The notes under the pieces: generated by a model
The model's input: only the letters and a program-made list of their open reading frames with translations
Told to the model about the DNA's origin: nothing
The model's database searches: none
Part shown: positions 1-7,064 of the stretch, piece after piece
Position numbering within the stretch: the first letter of the stretch is position 1
Layout of the letters: each line of letters opens with the position of its first letter
Source: Erysipelotrichaceae bacterium
GTDB lineage: Bacteria > Bacillota_I > Bacilli_A > Erysipelotrichales > Erysipelotrichaceae
DNA: 9,278 nt
Direction: 5' to 3'
Assembly (NCBI GenBank): GCA_017620435.1
Contig: JAFZQL010000078.1
Location: 1-9,278 of the forward strand
Translations under genes and position numbers: made by a program

Positions 1-770
1 CAAGAGATCCGGAAGATTCCTACGACTGTCTGGTAGAAATCAGAGGCGCTGCCGGAGGAGATGAAGGAAACATTTTTGCCGGAGATCTTTTCAGGATGTA
101 TTCCTACTATGCCGAGTCTCTTGGATATAAAGTGGAAGTCATGGAAACATCGGAATCCGAAGCGGGAGGATATGCCCTGATCAGTTTCATGGTTAAAGGC
201 TTGGACGCCTACCGTCATTTCAAGTTCGAATCCGGTGCACACCGTGTACAGCGTGTTCCAAAGACCGAGACACAGGGCAGGGTACACACCTCTACCGCTA
301 CCGTCATCGTCTTCCCGGATGTGGAAGATGAGGATGTTGAGATCCCTGATTCCGATCTGGAAATCGAAACGCACCGCGCTTCCGGAGCCGGAGGACAGCA
401 CATCAACAAGACCGACTCCGCCGTCAGAATCGTCCACAAGCCTACGGGCATTACCGTAAACTGCCAGGACGGACGCAACCAGATCGCCAACAAGGAAACG
501 GCAATGCGTATCATCAAGGCCAGGGTCTATGAATACTACAAGCAGAAGAAGGAAGAGGAAGAAGGCAAGATCAGACGTTCCAAGATCGGTACCGGAGACA
601 GATCAGAGAAGATCAGAACCTACAACTATCCGCAGAACAGAGTATCCGATCACCGTATCGGTCTGACCATCAACCAGCTTGATAGGATCATGGAAGGAAA
701 ACTGGACGATATCGTCAATGCTCTGCTGGAAAACGACGACAGAGAGAAACTGTTAAATGAGCACGTATAA
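1..770 (+). CDS. prfA: peptide chain release factor 1 (RF1), 5'-truncated by window edge
   Basis: RF1 reads UAA and UAG stop codons in the ribosomal A site and triggers peptidyl-tRNA hydrolysis. The reading frame is open from base 3, giving 255 visible residues; the family is about 355-360 long, so roughly the first 100 residues lie outside the window. The tripeptide that reads the stop codon follows HRVQRV as Pro-Lys-Thr (258-266). This fits the PxT pattern of RF1 and excludes RF2, which has SPF. The catalytic Gly-Gly-Gln is at 390-398 in the context SGAGGQHINKTDSAVR. The basic stretch RRSKIGTGDRSEKIRTYNYP is also typical. The gene ends in TAA and overlaps prmC by 14 bases, a pairing seen in many bacteria because PrmC methylates this Gln. 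The identification is secure; the true start cannot be seen. Confidence 0.97.
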   Translation, partial: RDPEDSYDCLVEIRGAAGGDEGNIFAGDLFRMYSYYAESLGYKVEVMETSESEAGGYALISFMVKGLDAYRHFKFESGAHRVQRVPKTETQGRVHTSTATVIVFPDVEDEDVEIPDSDLEIETHRASGAGGQHINKTDSAVRIVHKPTGITVNCQDGRNQIANKETAMRIIKARVYEYYKQKKEEEEGKIRRSKIGTGDRSEKIRTYNYPQNRVSDHRIGLTINQLDRIMEGKLDDIVNALLENDDREKLLNEHV

Positions 771-1602
771 TCAGCTGATCCATCAGTATAAAAAAATCTT
801 TGTTGAAAAAGGTCTTTCACCTGAACTGGTGAAGGCTTTTCTTTTTGAACTGTGCAGTGATCATCAGGTGAATCTTTATCTGGATATCGATAAAGAGGTC
901 GATGAAGAAGTCATGAAGAAGTTCTGTGAAGGTATCGTCAGACTCATAAACAACGAACCGATGAACTACGTGCTGGGCTATTCCTACTTCTACGGCTACA
1001 GGATGATCGTCAACCGGGATGTTCTGATTCCCCGTCCGGAGACGGAAGAGCTCGTAGGGCTCATTTTAAGCCAGTATGACGCGTTTTTTAAAGGGAAGAA
1101 GATCAACGTGTGCGATGTCGGAACAGGCTCAGGAGCCATCGCAATCGCCTTAAAAAAAGAAGAAGAAAATCTCCAGGTATATGCTTCGGATATTTCCGAA
1201 AAAGCTCTCGATACGGCCAGAGAGAACGCCAGGATCAATGACTGTGAGATCACCTTCCTGTCAGGTTCGATGCTGGAACCGTATATCGAGAAGAATATCA
1301 AAGTAAACATTCTTGTTTCCAATCCGCCATACATTAAAACAGTCGAAAAGATCGAGTCTTCGGTCTATGATTTTGAACCGCATGTGGCGCTGTTTGGCGG
1401 CGATGACGGCCTGAAGTTCTATCGGGAGATCTTCTCCAGAGCTCATAAAATCCTGGAAGAGAATGCTCTGGCTTTTTTTGAGATGGGCTATGATCAGAAG
1501 GATGCCTTGACGAAACTGGCACAAGATTTCTTCCCGGATGCACAAGTCAGCGTCTTCAAGGATATCAACGGAAAAGACAGAATGCTGATGATCAGATTCT
1601 AA
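757..1602 (+). CDS. prmC: release factor glutamine methyltransferase PrmC
   Basis: PrmC is a cytosolic SAM-dependent methyltransferase that N5-methylates the Gln of the GGQ motif of release factors, raising termination efficiency. The 281 residues match the family length (about 280). An N-terminal helical substrate-binding part (about 1-75) precedes the Rossmann methyltransferase domain, with IPRPETE at 91-97, the SAM-binding DVGTGSG at 120-126 and the catalytic NPPY at 189-192, which positions the Gln amide. The C-terminal KDINGKDRML matches the conserved end of the family. The ATG at 757 lies inside the last codons of prfA, with only a weak purine-rich stretch (about 739-746) as SD site, so translation is probably coupled to prfA. 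It is followed by a terminator and is the last gene of this transcript. Stop is TAA. Confidence 0.97.
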   Translation: MSTYNQLIHQYKKIFVEKGLSPELVKAFLFELCSDHQVNLYLDIDKEVDEEVMKKFCEGIVRLINNEPMNYVLGYSYFYGYRMIVNRDVLIPRPETEELVGLILSQYDAFFKGKKINVCDVGTGSGAIAIALKKEEENLQVYASDISEKALDTARENARINDCEITFLSGSMLEPYIEKNIKVNILVSNPPYIKTVEKIESSVYDFEPHVALFGGDDGLKFYREIFSRAHKILEENALAFFEMGYDQKDALTKLAQDFFPDAQVSVFKDINGKDRMLMIRF

Positions 1603-1683
1603 GTTTCACATACTTTTCACATCCTGATGTTATAAATATATTGTAATAATTTTTTCATTAACAATCTTCCAATAATAAGCAGT

Positions 1684-1712
1684 ACAGAAAAAGCCCGAAA
1701 GGGCTTTTCTGT
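1684..1712 (+). terminator. Rho-independent terminator after prmC, possibly bidirectional
   Basis: The arms ACAGAAAAAGCCC and GGGCTTTTCTGT enclose a GAAA tetraloop. The stem pairs throughout except for one extra A in the left arm. On the plus strand the GC core is followed by TTTTCTGTTTAT, a usable U-tract, so it ends the prfA-prmC transcript. On the minus strand the hairpin begins immediately after the TAA of the acetyltransferase gene and carries TTTTT in its 3' arm, so it may serve both convergent genes, though the minus-strand run of T is inside the stem. Confidence 0.85.
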
Positions 1713-2198
1713 TTATATTGTATATTCCATGATGTAGTCGTCCATCACATAGCCGTTTCCGATATCGTTTACCACGGCATCGACGACTTTGAAGCCGAGA
1801 TGCAGGTAGATCTCATAGGATGGGATGTTGTACTTGTTTACGGTCAGATAGATGCTTTCCAGACCATTGTCTTTTGCGTACTGCAGACAGTTGAGGAAGA
1901 GCTGCTTTCCGATGCCTTTCTCTCGATGTGCCTTCTCGGCGTAGAGCTTTGAAAGGAACAGCCTTTTGTCTTCCCTGATGTATTCGCAGAAACCGACAGG
2001 TTTTTCATCTTCCGTTGCCAGGATGAATACCGCTCCTTTGTTCATCAGATCTTCGATGGCTGCTTCAGAAAGAAAGAGATCAGTCATGTATACGGACTGA
2101 TCCATGCCGATCAGATCCTTGTAGTAGTCGATGAAAACATCGTCTGCAAATTCAGACAGCATGGGAATCATTTTCTTATCGGCTCTGATCAGTTTCAT
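1713..2198 (-). CDS. GNAT family N-acetyltransferase, PaiA-like
   Basis: This predicted acetyltransferase transfers an acetyl group from acetyl-CoA to an amine; the substrate is not determinable from sequence. The 161 residues span a full GNAT fold. The N-terminal strand begins at once (KLIRADKKMIPMLSEFA), motif A is around residues 81-103 (LFLSKLYAEKAHREKGIG) with the acetyl-CoA pyrophosphate-binding Arg92-x-x-Gly95-x-Gly97, and motif B is at 117-137 (YLTVNKYNIPSYEIYLHLGF). The layout and the C-terminal GYVMDDYIMEY resemble PaiA-type polyamine acetyltransferases, so a polyamine substrate is a reasonable but weak guess. The first ATG is chosen because the GNAT N-terminal strand starts there. 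It has no SD site, and a -10 element ends six bases upstream, suggesting a leaderless mRNA. It is the only full gene on the minus strand here, placed between prmC and ychF. Stop is TAA. Confidence 0.88.
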   Translation of the reverse strand: MKLIRADKKMIPMLSEFADDVFIDYYKDLIGMDQSVYMTDLFLSEAAIEDLMNKGAVFILATEDEKPVGFCEYIREDKRLFLSKLYAEKAHREKGIGKQLFLNCLQYAKDNGLESIYLTVNKYNIPSYEIYLHLGFKVVDAVVNDIGNGYVMDDYIMEYTI

Positions 2199-2204
2199 GG
2201 GTAT

Positions 2205-2233
2205 ATTTTAACATGCATTAGTGCTAAACTTAA
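2205..2233 (-). promoter_or_regulatory. extended -10 promoter of the GNAT gene
   Basis: Read on the minus strand, TGTTAAAAT (2213 down to 2205) is an extended -10 box. At 17 bases spacing the -35 position reads TTAAGT (2233-2228), a poor match. Exactly six bases (ATACCC) separate the -10 from the ATG at 2198, so a start at the usual distance would fall on the A of the start codon. No SD sequence lies between them. This is prediction from motif and spacing only. Confidence 0.55.
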
Positions 2234-2236
2234 AAT
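2208..2236 (+). promoter_or_regulatory. candidate promoter of the ychF-tilS-hpt-ftsH operon
   Basis: TTAACA (2208-2213), a 17-base spacer and TAAAAT (2231-2236) match the sigma-A consensus well. A problem is that a start about seven bases after this -10 (near 2243) would leave the SD sequence GAGGTG (2237-2242) out of the mRNA. An alternative extended -10, TGCTAAACT (2222-2230), would start transcripts near 2237 and just include the SD. The exact start is therefore unresolved. The -35 overlaps the minus-strand -10 of the GNAT gene. Confidence 0.5.
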
Positions 2237-2242
2237 GAGGTG
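2237..2242 (+). promoter_or_regulatory. ribosome binding site of ychF
   Basis: GAGGTG lies five bases before the ATG at 2248 and is the only good SD near this gene. It supports the chosen start, but it overlaps the region between the better -10 candidate and its expected transcription start. Confidence 0.7.
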
Positions 2243-2247
2243 AAAAT

Positions 2248-3351
2248 ATGAGTTTAACAGCAGGAATCGTAGGCTTGCCGAATGTAGGAAAATCAACATT
2301 GTTTAATGCGATCACCAATTCCAGAGTGGAGGCGGCGAACTATCCTTTTGCGACGATCGAATCGAATGTCGGCATTGTCGAAGTAAAGGATGAAAGACTG
2401 ATCAATCTAAGTAAACTGTTTGAACCCGAGAGGACCATTTTTACGACTTTCGAGTTTACGGATATTGCCGGTCTGGTAAAGGGCGCATCGACGGGAGAAG
2501 GTCTGGGAAACAAGTTCCTGGCGAATATCAGGGAAGTGGATGCGATCTGTCATGTGGTGAGATGTTTTGAAGACAGCAGCATCACTCATGTCTACGACCG
2601 TATCGATCCGGTGGACGACATTGAAATCATCAACTATGAGCTGCAGATGGCAGACATGGCTACCTGCGAGAACAGAATCGCGAAGGTTGAGAAGAAAGCG
2701 CTCAACACCAAGGATAAGGATGCGCTGTTCGAGTATCAGCTGCTGAAGAAGATCTACGACGCTTTAGGCAAGAACCAGAACATCCGTTCTCTGACCTTCA
2801 ATAAAGAAGAAGAGGCTTATCTGAAACAGTTCAACTTCCTTACCGCCAAGCCGGTCATCTACGTATGCAACATCAAGGAAGAGGAGATCAACGATCCCGA
2901 TGTGAACAAATTCTACTGTGCAGTGAAAAACTATGCGGAGAAAGAAGGTTCGCAGGCTGTCGCGATCTCGGCCAGGATCGAAGAAGAGCTCTCCGATCTG
3001 TCAAAAGAAGAGAAGCTGGAATTTTTGAAAGAGCTGGATATCGATCACAGCGGTCTGGATGATCTGATCGTGAAAGCGTACAAGACTCTCGGTCTGGAGA
3101 CTTTTTTTACCGTAGGAAAGGATGAATGCCGAGGATGGACCTTTAAGTCCGGCTATACCGCTCCGCAGTGCGCAGGCATCATTCATACCGACTTTGAAAA
3201 AGGTTTTATCAAGGCGGAAGTCTATACCTATGACGACATCATGGAATACGGAAGCGAAGCGAAACTGAAGGAAGCGGGAAAACTGCGTCTGGAAGGGAAG
3301 GATTATCATCCGAAAGACGGCGATATCATGTTCTTCCGTTTCAACAACTAA
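2248..3351 (+). CDS. ychF: redox-responsive ribosome-associated ATPase/GTPase YchF (OLA1 family)
   Basis: YchF is a universally conserved Obg-related P-loop NTPase that prefers ATP and associates with ribosomes; it has been linked to stress and oxidative responses. The 367 residues match the family (about 363-367). The P-loop is GLPNVGKST (9-17), and switch II is DIAGLVKGA (72-80), with Leu where Ras-type GTPases have the catalytic Gln, marking the HAS-NTPase group. The G4 position is NIKEEE (208-213) instead of NKxD, which explains relaxed nucleotide specificity. SARIEEEL (241-248) is G5. An alpha-helical coiled-coil insert occupies about 130-195, and a C-terminal TGS domain runs from about 284 to the end (FFTVGKDECRGWTFK...GDIMFFRFNN). 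It is the first gene of a plus-strand operon; tilS starts two bases after its TAA. Confidence 0.97.
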   Translation: MSLTAGIVGLPNVGKSTLFNAITNSRVEAANYPFATIESNVGIVEVKDERLINLSKLFEPERTIFTTFEFTDIAGLVKGASTGEGLGNKFLANIREVDAICHVVRCFEDSSITHVYDRIDPVDDIEIINYELQMADMATCENRIAKVEKKALNTKDKDALFEYQLLKKIYDALGKNQNIRSLTFNKEEEAYLKQFNFLTAKPVIYVCNIKEEEINDPDVNKFYCAVKNYAEKEGSQAVAISARIEEELSDLSKEEKLEFLKELDIDHSGLDDLIVKAYKTLGLETFFTVGKDECRGWTFKSGYTAPQCAGIIHTDFEKGFIKAEVYTYDDIMEYGSEAKLKEAGKLRLEGKDYHPKDGDIMFFRFNN

Positions 3352-3353
3352 GA

Positions 3354-4565
3354 ATGAAGGATCATACACTGAATCATCTTGATAAGGGAAGATATCTGAT
3401 TGGAGTATCCGGAGGGCCAGATTCAATGGCTCTTTTAGATATGGCCAGAAGAAAGGGGCTCTATCTGGAAGCGGCTCATGTCAACTATCATCGCAGAGAT
3501 ACTGCAGACAGGGACATGGAACTGGTGAGAGACTACTGCCGCAGCTATCAGATCCCGTTTCATCTGCTGAACAGCGATCCGGACTCGTATCAGGGCAACT
3601 TCCAGGCATGTGCCAGAGAAGAAAGATATCGGTTCTTTGCCGAACTGTGTAAGGAAAACGGGCTGGATGGCGTGCTGATCGCCCATCAGAAAGATGATCT
3701 GATTGAAACCTATCTGATGCAGAAGGAAAGAAATCTGGGCGTCAGCTGTTACGGTCTCGCCCAAAGCAATGAAATCTGCGGCGTGAAAGTGATCCGTCCG
3801 CTTCTGGAATGGGACAGAAAGGATACTCTTGCGTATTGTGAAGAGAACGATGTTCCCTACGGGATCGACGAATCCAATCTTTCCGATGTTTATACCCGCA
3901 ACAGGATCAGGCATGAAACGGTCGAAAAAATGAGCGAAGCCGAAAAAGAAGAGATCCTCGAAGAAATCAGAAGAGAGAATCAGGAAAAAACAAGTGAAGA
4001 AGAAGCGACTTCTTCCTTCCTGGAAAAAGGAATCTATCCTGTAGATGAATTCCTGTCTTTTCCTTATGTGAATTCCGTTGTAAGAAAGCTTTTTCCTGCC
4101 AAAAGCGAAGTGTTCATCAAAGAGACCCTGAGACAGATCCGCGAAAGCGAACACTGCCAGATCAGAGAAAAAGACAGGATCCTGGTAAAAGAATACGGAA
4201 CGGTATCTTTTTTCAGAGTTCCAGAACAGTACAGTTTTCTTTTTACTTCACTGGAAGAACTGAAAGAAGGAGAATACCCTTATTTCAAGATCAGCAGGAA
4301 CGGCGGCATGAAACAGGCTGTAACACTCAGAAAAGACGACTTCCCGATCATGATCCGCAGCTTCGATCAGGGCGATGCGATTCTGATGCGTTACGGTACA
4401 AAGAAGATCAGACGATTCTTTATCGACAGCAAGATCCCGTTGAAAAAACGCATGACCTGGCCTGTCGTCGTGAATGGAAAAGGGGATATTATTCTGGTTC
4501 CGGGAATCGGATGTGACAGAAATCATTATTCAGAAAAACCAAATCTGTTTGTGATAGAATATTAA
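3354..4565 (+). CDS. tilS: tRNA(Ile)-lysidine synthase TilS
   Basis: TilS uses ATP and lysine to convert C34 of the CAU anticodon of a minor tRNA-Ile to lysidine, switching it from Met/AUG to Ile/AUA decoding; it is essential in most bacteria. The PP-loop SGGPDSM is at 19-25. The second conserved block reads AHQKDDLIET (110-119) where most TilS proteins have AHHxDDxxET, so one His is Gln. RNRIRH (182-187) is the conserved adenylation-domain motif. A very acidic, Lys/Glu-rich helical stretch lies at about 190-222. The C-terminal domain runs from about 328 to 395 (IRSFDQGD...KKIRRFFIDSKIPLKKRMTWPVV). At 403 residues it is shorter than E. coli TilS (432). The ATG lies two bases after the ychF stop with no clear SD, so coupling to ychF is likely. 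The tilS-hpt-ftsH order is the same as in Bacillus subtilis. Stop is TAA. Confidence 0.95.
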   Translation: MKDHTLNHLDKGRYLIGVSGGPDSMALLDMARRKGLYLEAAHVNYHRRDTADRDMELVRDYCRSYQIPFHLLNSDPDSYQGNFQACAREERYRFFAELCKENGLDGVLIAHQKDDLIETYLMQKERNLGVSCYGLAQSNEICGVKVIRPLLEWDRKDTLAYCEENDVPYGIDESNLSDVYTRNRIRHETVEKMSEAEKEEILEEIRRENQEKTSEEEATSSFLEKGIYPVDEFLSFPYVNSVVRKLFPAKSEVFIKETLRQIRESEHCQIREKDRILVKEYGTVSFFRVPEQYSFLFTSLEELKEGEYPYFKISRNGGMKQAVTLRKDDFPIMIRSFDQGDAILMRYGTKKIRRFFIDSKIPLKKRMTWPVVVNGKGDIILVPGIGCDRNHYSEKPNLFVIEY

Positions 4566-4571
4566 TATTAC

Positions 4572-4576
4572 GGAGG
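4572..4576 (+). promoter_or_regulatory. ribosome binding site of hpt
   Basis: GGAGG is eight bases before the ATG at 4585. A second in-frame ATG at 4591 would be 14 bases away, so this site favours the first. Confidence 0.8.
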
Positions 4577-4584
4577 ACTCAGCG

Positions 4585-5124
4585 ATGTTGATGGATGATG
4601 TGAAAGAAGTACTGATTTCTCAAGAAGAGATTACCGAAAGATGCAAGGAACTGGGAGAAGAGATCTCCAATGATTATGCAGACAGCGTTCCGGTCATTAT
4701 CGGTCTGTTAAAAGGGTCTATTCCTTTTATGGCTGAACTTTTGAAGAATATCACGATCGACTGTGAAACGGAATACATGGCCGTTTCCAGCTACAGCGGT
4801 ACGGAATCCATGGGAGATGTCAAGATCGTTAAGGATCTGGACCGTTCCATCGTTTCAAGAGACGTGCTGGTCGTTGAGGATATCGTAGATACAGGAAAAA
4901 CACTGGAGAAAGTAAAAGAACTGCTTCACTCCAAGGGAGCCAATACAGTAAAGGTAGTTGCGCTGCTGGATAAACCTAGCCGCAGGATCACCGATATCAG
5001 TGCTGAATATGTCGGTTTTACGATCCCTGATGAATTTGTGATCGGTTTCGGTCTGGATTTCAACCAGAGATACCGTAATCTGCCTTTTGTAGGAGTATTA
5101 AAAGAAGAGTGTTACGAGGGTTAA
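4585..5124 (+). CDS. hpt: hypoxanthine (guanine) phosphoribosyltransferase
   Basis: This purine salvage enzyme makes IMP or GMP from hypoxanthine or guanine and PRPP in the cytosol. The 179 residues are the usual length (B. subtilis HprT is 180). Visible family parts are loop I LKGS (42-45), the flexible loop SSYSGTES (68-75), the PRPP-binding signature VVEDIVDTGKTL (96-107), Lys130 for purine O6 contact, and the C-terminal block PDEFVIGFGLDF followed by RYRNLPFVGVL (148-172). It begins 19 bases after tilS with a strong SD and ends three bases before ftsH. In B. subtilis, TilS and HprT have been reported to form a complex that activates ftsH transcription, which gives the conserved neighbourhood a possible meaning beyond co-transcription; whether this holds here is unknown. 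Stop is TAA. Confidence 0.96.
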   Translation: MLMDDVKEVLISQEEITERCKELGEEISNDYADSVPVIIGLLKGSIPFMAELLKNITIDCETEYMAVSSYSGTESMGDVKIVKDLDRSIVSRDVLVVEDIVDTGKTLEKVKELLHSKGANTVKVVALLDKPSRRITDISAEYVGFTIPDEFVIGFGLDFNQRYRNLPFVGVLKEECYEG

Positions 5125-5127
5125 TCA

Positions 5128-7047
5128 ATGAATAATAACGGAAATCAAAACAACAATAGATCGATACTGAACCTTCTTCCGTACCTGATCGTATGTCTGT
5201 TTATGATCATGATGGTTTTTTCCAATCCGGTCAAAACGACAAACAAGAATCTGAACTACAAGCAGTTCAATGAACTGCTTAGCAGCAACAAGATCAGCGA
5301 AGCCAAGGTATCTATCGACTACAATACGATGACCATTACCGGCGTCGTCAAAGAAAAAGACTCTTCCTATCAGTTTACGGCAATCATTCCCAATACCGAA
5401 AAGGCGGCCGATGAACTGATCGATGAGCTGAAGAAACTGGATAAAGTCACCTTTGTCGATGCGAACGCATCCAATTATCTGCTGGAACTGCTGAGTTCCG
5501 TGATTCCGCTTCTGGCATTTGTCGTCGTCGGCATCTTCCTGATGAACCGGATGGGAGCGATGAATTCCAATAAACAGGCTTTTGATTTCTCGAAGTCAAG
5601 AGCTCATCTGGAAGACAATATCCGGGTCAGATTCGACGATGTTGCCGGATGTGACGAAGAAAAAGAAGAGATGCAGGAGATCATCGAATACCTGAAGAAT
5701 CCTAGGAAGTTCTCCAAGATGGGAGCCAGGATCCCGAAGGGTATTATCATGGTAGGCCAGCCGGGAACAGGCAAGACCCTGCTGGCAAAAGCCGTAGCCG
5801 GAGAAGCGAACGTTCCGTTCTATTCCATTTCCGGTTCGGACTTCGTGGAAATGTTTGTCGGTGTCGGTGCCAGCCGTGTCAGAGACATGTTTGCCAGGGC
5901 AAAGAAGACTGCTCCGTGCATGATCTTTATCGATGAGATCGATGCGGTAGGCAGACAGCGTGGCGCAGGTCTTGGCGGCGGACATGACGAACGTGAACAG
6001 ACTTTGAACCAGCTGCTGGTTGAACTCGACGGCATGGCCGACAATGTCGGCATCATCGTTATCGCCGCAACCAACAGGCCGGATGTACTGGATCCTGCTC
6101 TGTTAAGACCAGGCAGATTCGACCGTCAGATCACGGTATCACTGCCGGATCTGAAGGGAAGAGAAGCGATCCTGAAAGTACATGCCAGAAACAAGAAACT
6201 TGCCGATGATGTCGATCTGGCAGCACTTGCCAGAAGAACGCCCGGTTTCTCCGGAGCGGATCTGGAGAATGTCCTGAATGAAGCAGCTATCCTGACCGTC
6301 AGAGAAGACAAGGAAGAGATCCATGTGCAGCAGATCGATGAAGCCATCGACAGAGTCATGATGGGTCCTGCCAAGAAGTCAAGAACCTATGACGATTATA
6401 CAAAGAAACTGGTTGCCTATCATGAAGCGGGCCATGCGATCGTCGGACTGAATCTGCCGGACGGTGCCGTGGTGCAGAAAGTCACGATCATTCCGCGCGG
6501 CAATGCGGGCGGATACAACCTGATCACGCCAAGAAAAGAAAAGATCCTGAATTCCAAGAGAGAACTGCTGGATACGATCACATCCTATATGGGCGGCAGG
6601 GCTTCGGAAGAGCTGTTCTTCGATGATATCACGACCGGAGCATCCGGCGATATTCAGGCTGCAACCAGGATCGCCAAGGACATGGTCACGACTTACGGCA
6701 TGTCAGAACTTGGCCCTGTACAGTACAACAGCGGAAACGATTCCGTCTTCCTGGGCAGAGACTATACATCGCCATCCAACGCCTCTTCTCAGGTCGCCTA
6801 TGAGATCGATACGGCTGTCAGAAAGATCATCGATTCCTGCTACGCGCAGGCCAAGGATATTCTGAAGAAGAATAAGAACGATCTGATCAAGATCGCTGAA
6901 TCGCTGATGGAAAAGGAAACCCTGACGGCGGAAGAGATCGAAGAACTGCTGAAGCCGGAAAAGAAAACCGGAACGGCGGCAAAAAAGCCTGCCGCTTCCA
7001 AAAAAGAAGAAAAACCTAAAACAACAAGAAAGAAAGTGACGAAATAA
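5128..7047 (+). CDS. ftsH: ATP-dependent zinc metalloprotease FtsH
   Basis: FtsH is a hexameric membrane AAA+ protease that extracts and degrades membrane and unstable cytosolic proteins. The 639 residues show a full FtsH. There is a short Asn-rich cytosolic N-terminus, a membrane helix at about 15-33, an extracytoplasmic domain at about 35-117 and a second helix at about 118-139. The Walker A is GQPGTGKT (210-217), with Gln where nearly all FtsH proteins have Pro. Then come the pore loop MFVGVGASR (242-250), Walker B IFIDEID (266-272) and the second region of homology with RPGRFDR (327-333). The zinc site is HEAGH (432-436), with the third ligand probably Asp508 in SGDIQAAT. The last about 29 residues form a Lys/Ala-rich tail. 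SD GAGGG (5116-5120) is seven bases before the ATG. It is the last gene of the ychF operon; its TAA is inside a terminator loop. Confidence 0.98.
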   Translation: MNNNGNQNNNRSILNLLPYLIVCLFMIMMVFSNPVKTTNKNLNYKQFNELLSSNKISEAKVSIDYNTMTITGVVKEKDSSYQFTAIIPNTEKAADELIDELKKLDKVTFVDANASNYLLELLSSVIPLLAFVVVGIFLMNRMGAMNSNKQAFDFSKSRAHLEDNIRVRFDDVAGCDEEKEEMQEIIEYLKNPRKFSKMGARIPKGIIMVGQPGTGKTLLAKAVAGEANVPFYSISGSDFVEMFVGVGASRVRDMFARAKKTAPCMIFIDEIDAVGRQRGAGLGGGHDEREQTLNQLLVELDGMADNVGIIVIAATNRPDVLDPALLRPGRFDRQITVSLPDLKGREAILKVHARNKKLADDVDLAALARRTPGFSGADLENVLNEAAILTVREDKEEIHVQQIDEAIDRVMMGPAKKSRTYDDYTKKLVAYHEAGHAIVGLNLPDGAVVQKVTIIPRGNAGGYNLITPRKEKILNSKRELLDTITSYMGGRASEELFFDDITTGASGDIQAATRIAKDMVTTYGMSELGPVQYNSGNDSVFLGRDYTSPSNASSQVAYEIDTAVRKIIDSCYAQAKDILKKNKNDLIKIAESLMEKETLTAEEIEELLKPEKKTGTAAKKPAASKKEEKPKTTRKKVTK

Positions 7048-7064
7048 GCGTCACTTTCTTTTGT
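7029..7064 (+). terminator. Rho-independent terminator overlapping the ftsH 3' end
   Basis: A perfect 13-bp stem pairs AAAGAAAGTGACG (7029-7041) with CGTCACTTTCTTT (7049-7061). The seven-base loop AAATAAG contains the ftsH TAA (7045-7047), and the U-rich tail is TTTCTTTTGTT. The left arm is coding sequence for the last residues (KKVTK) of FtsH. The hairpin's GC content is modest, so termination may be partial and allow read-through into hslO. Confidence 0.82.

Noticed and set aside
3435..4154. Long open frame (239 codons) on the minus strand
   Set aside because: It lies wholly opposite tilS, whose motifs are intact; its protein has no recognisable domain and is rich in Phe and Ile as expected from the complement of Glu/Lys codons.
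4558..4569. Palindrome AATATTAATATT at the tilS-hpt junction as an operator
   Set aside because: It is a short AT-only palindrome overlapping the tilS stop; such sequences arise often by chance and there is no second copy or promoter next to it.
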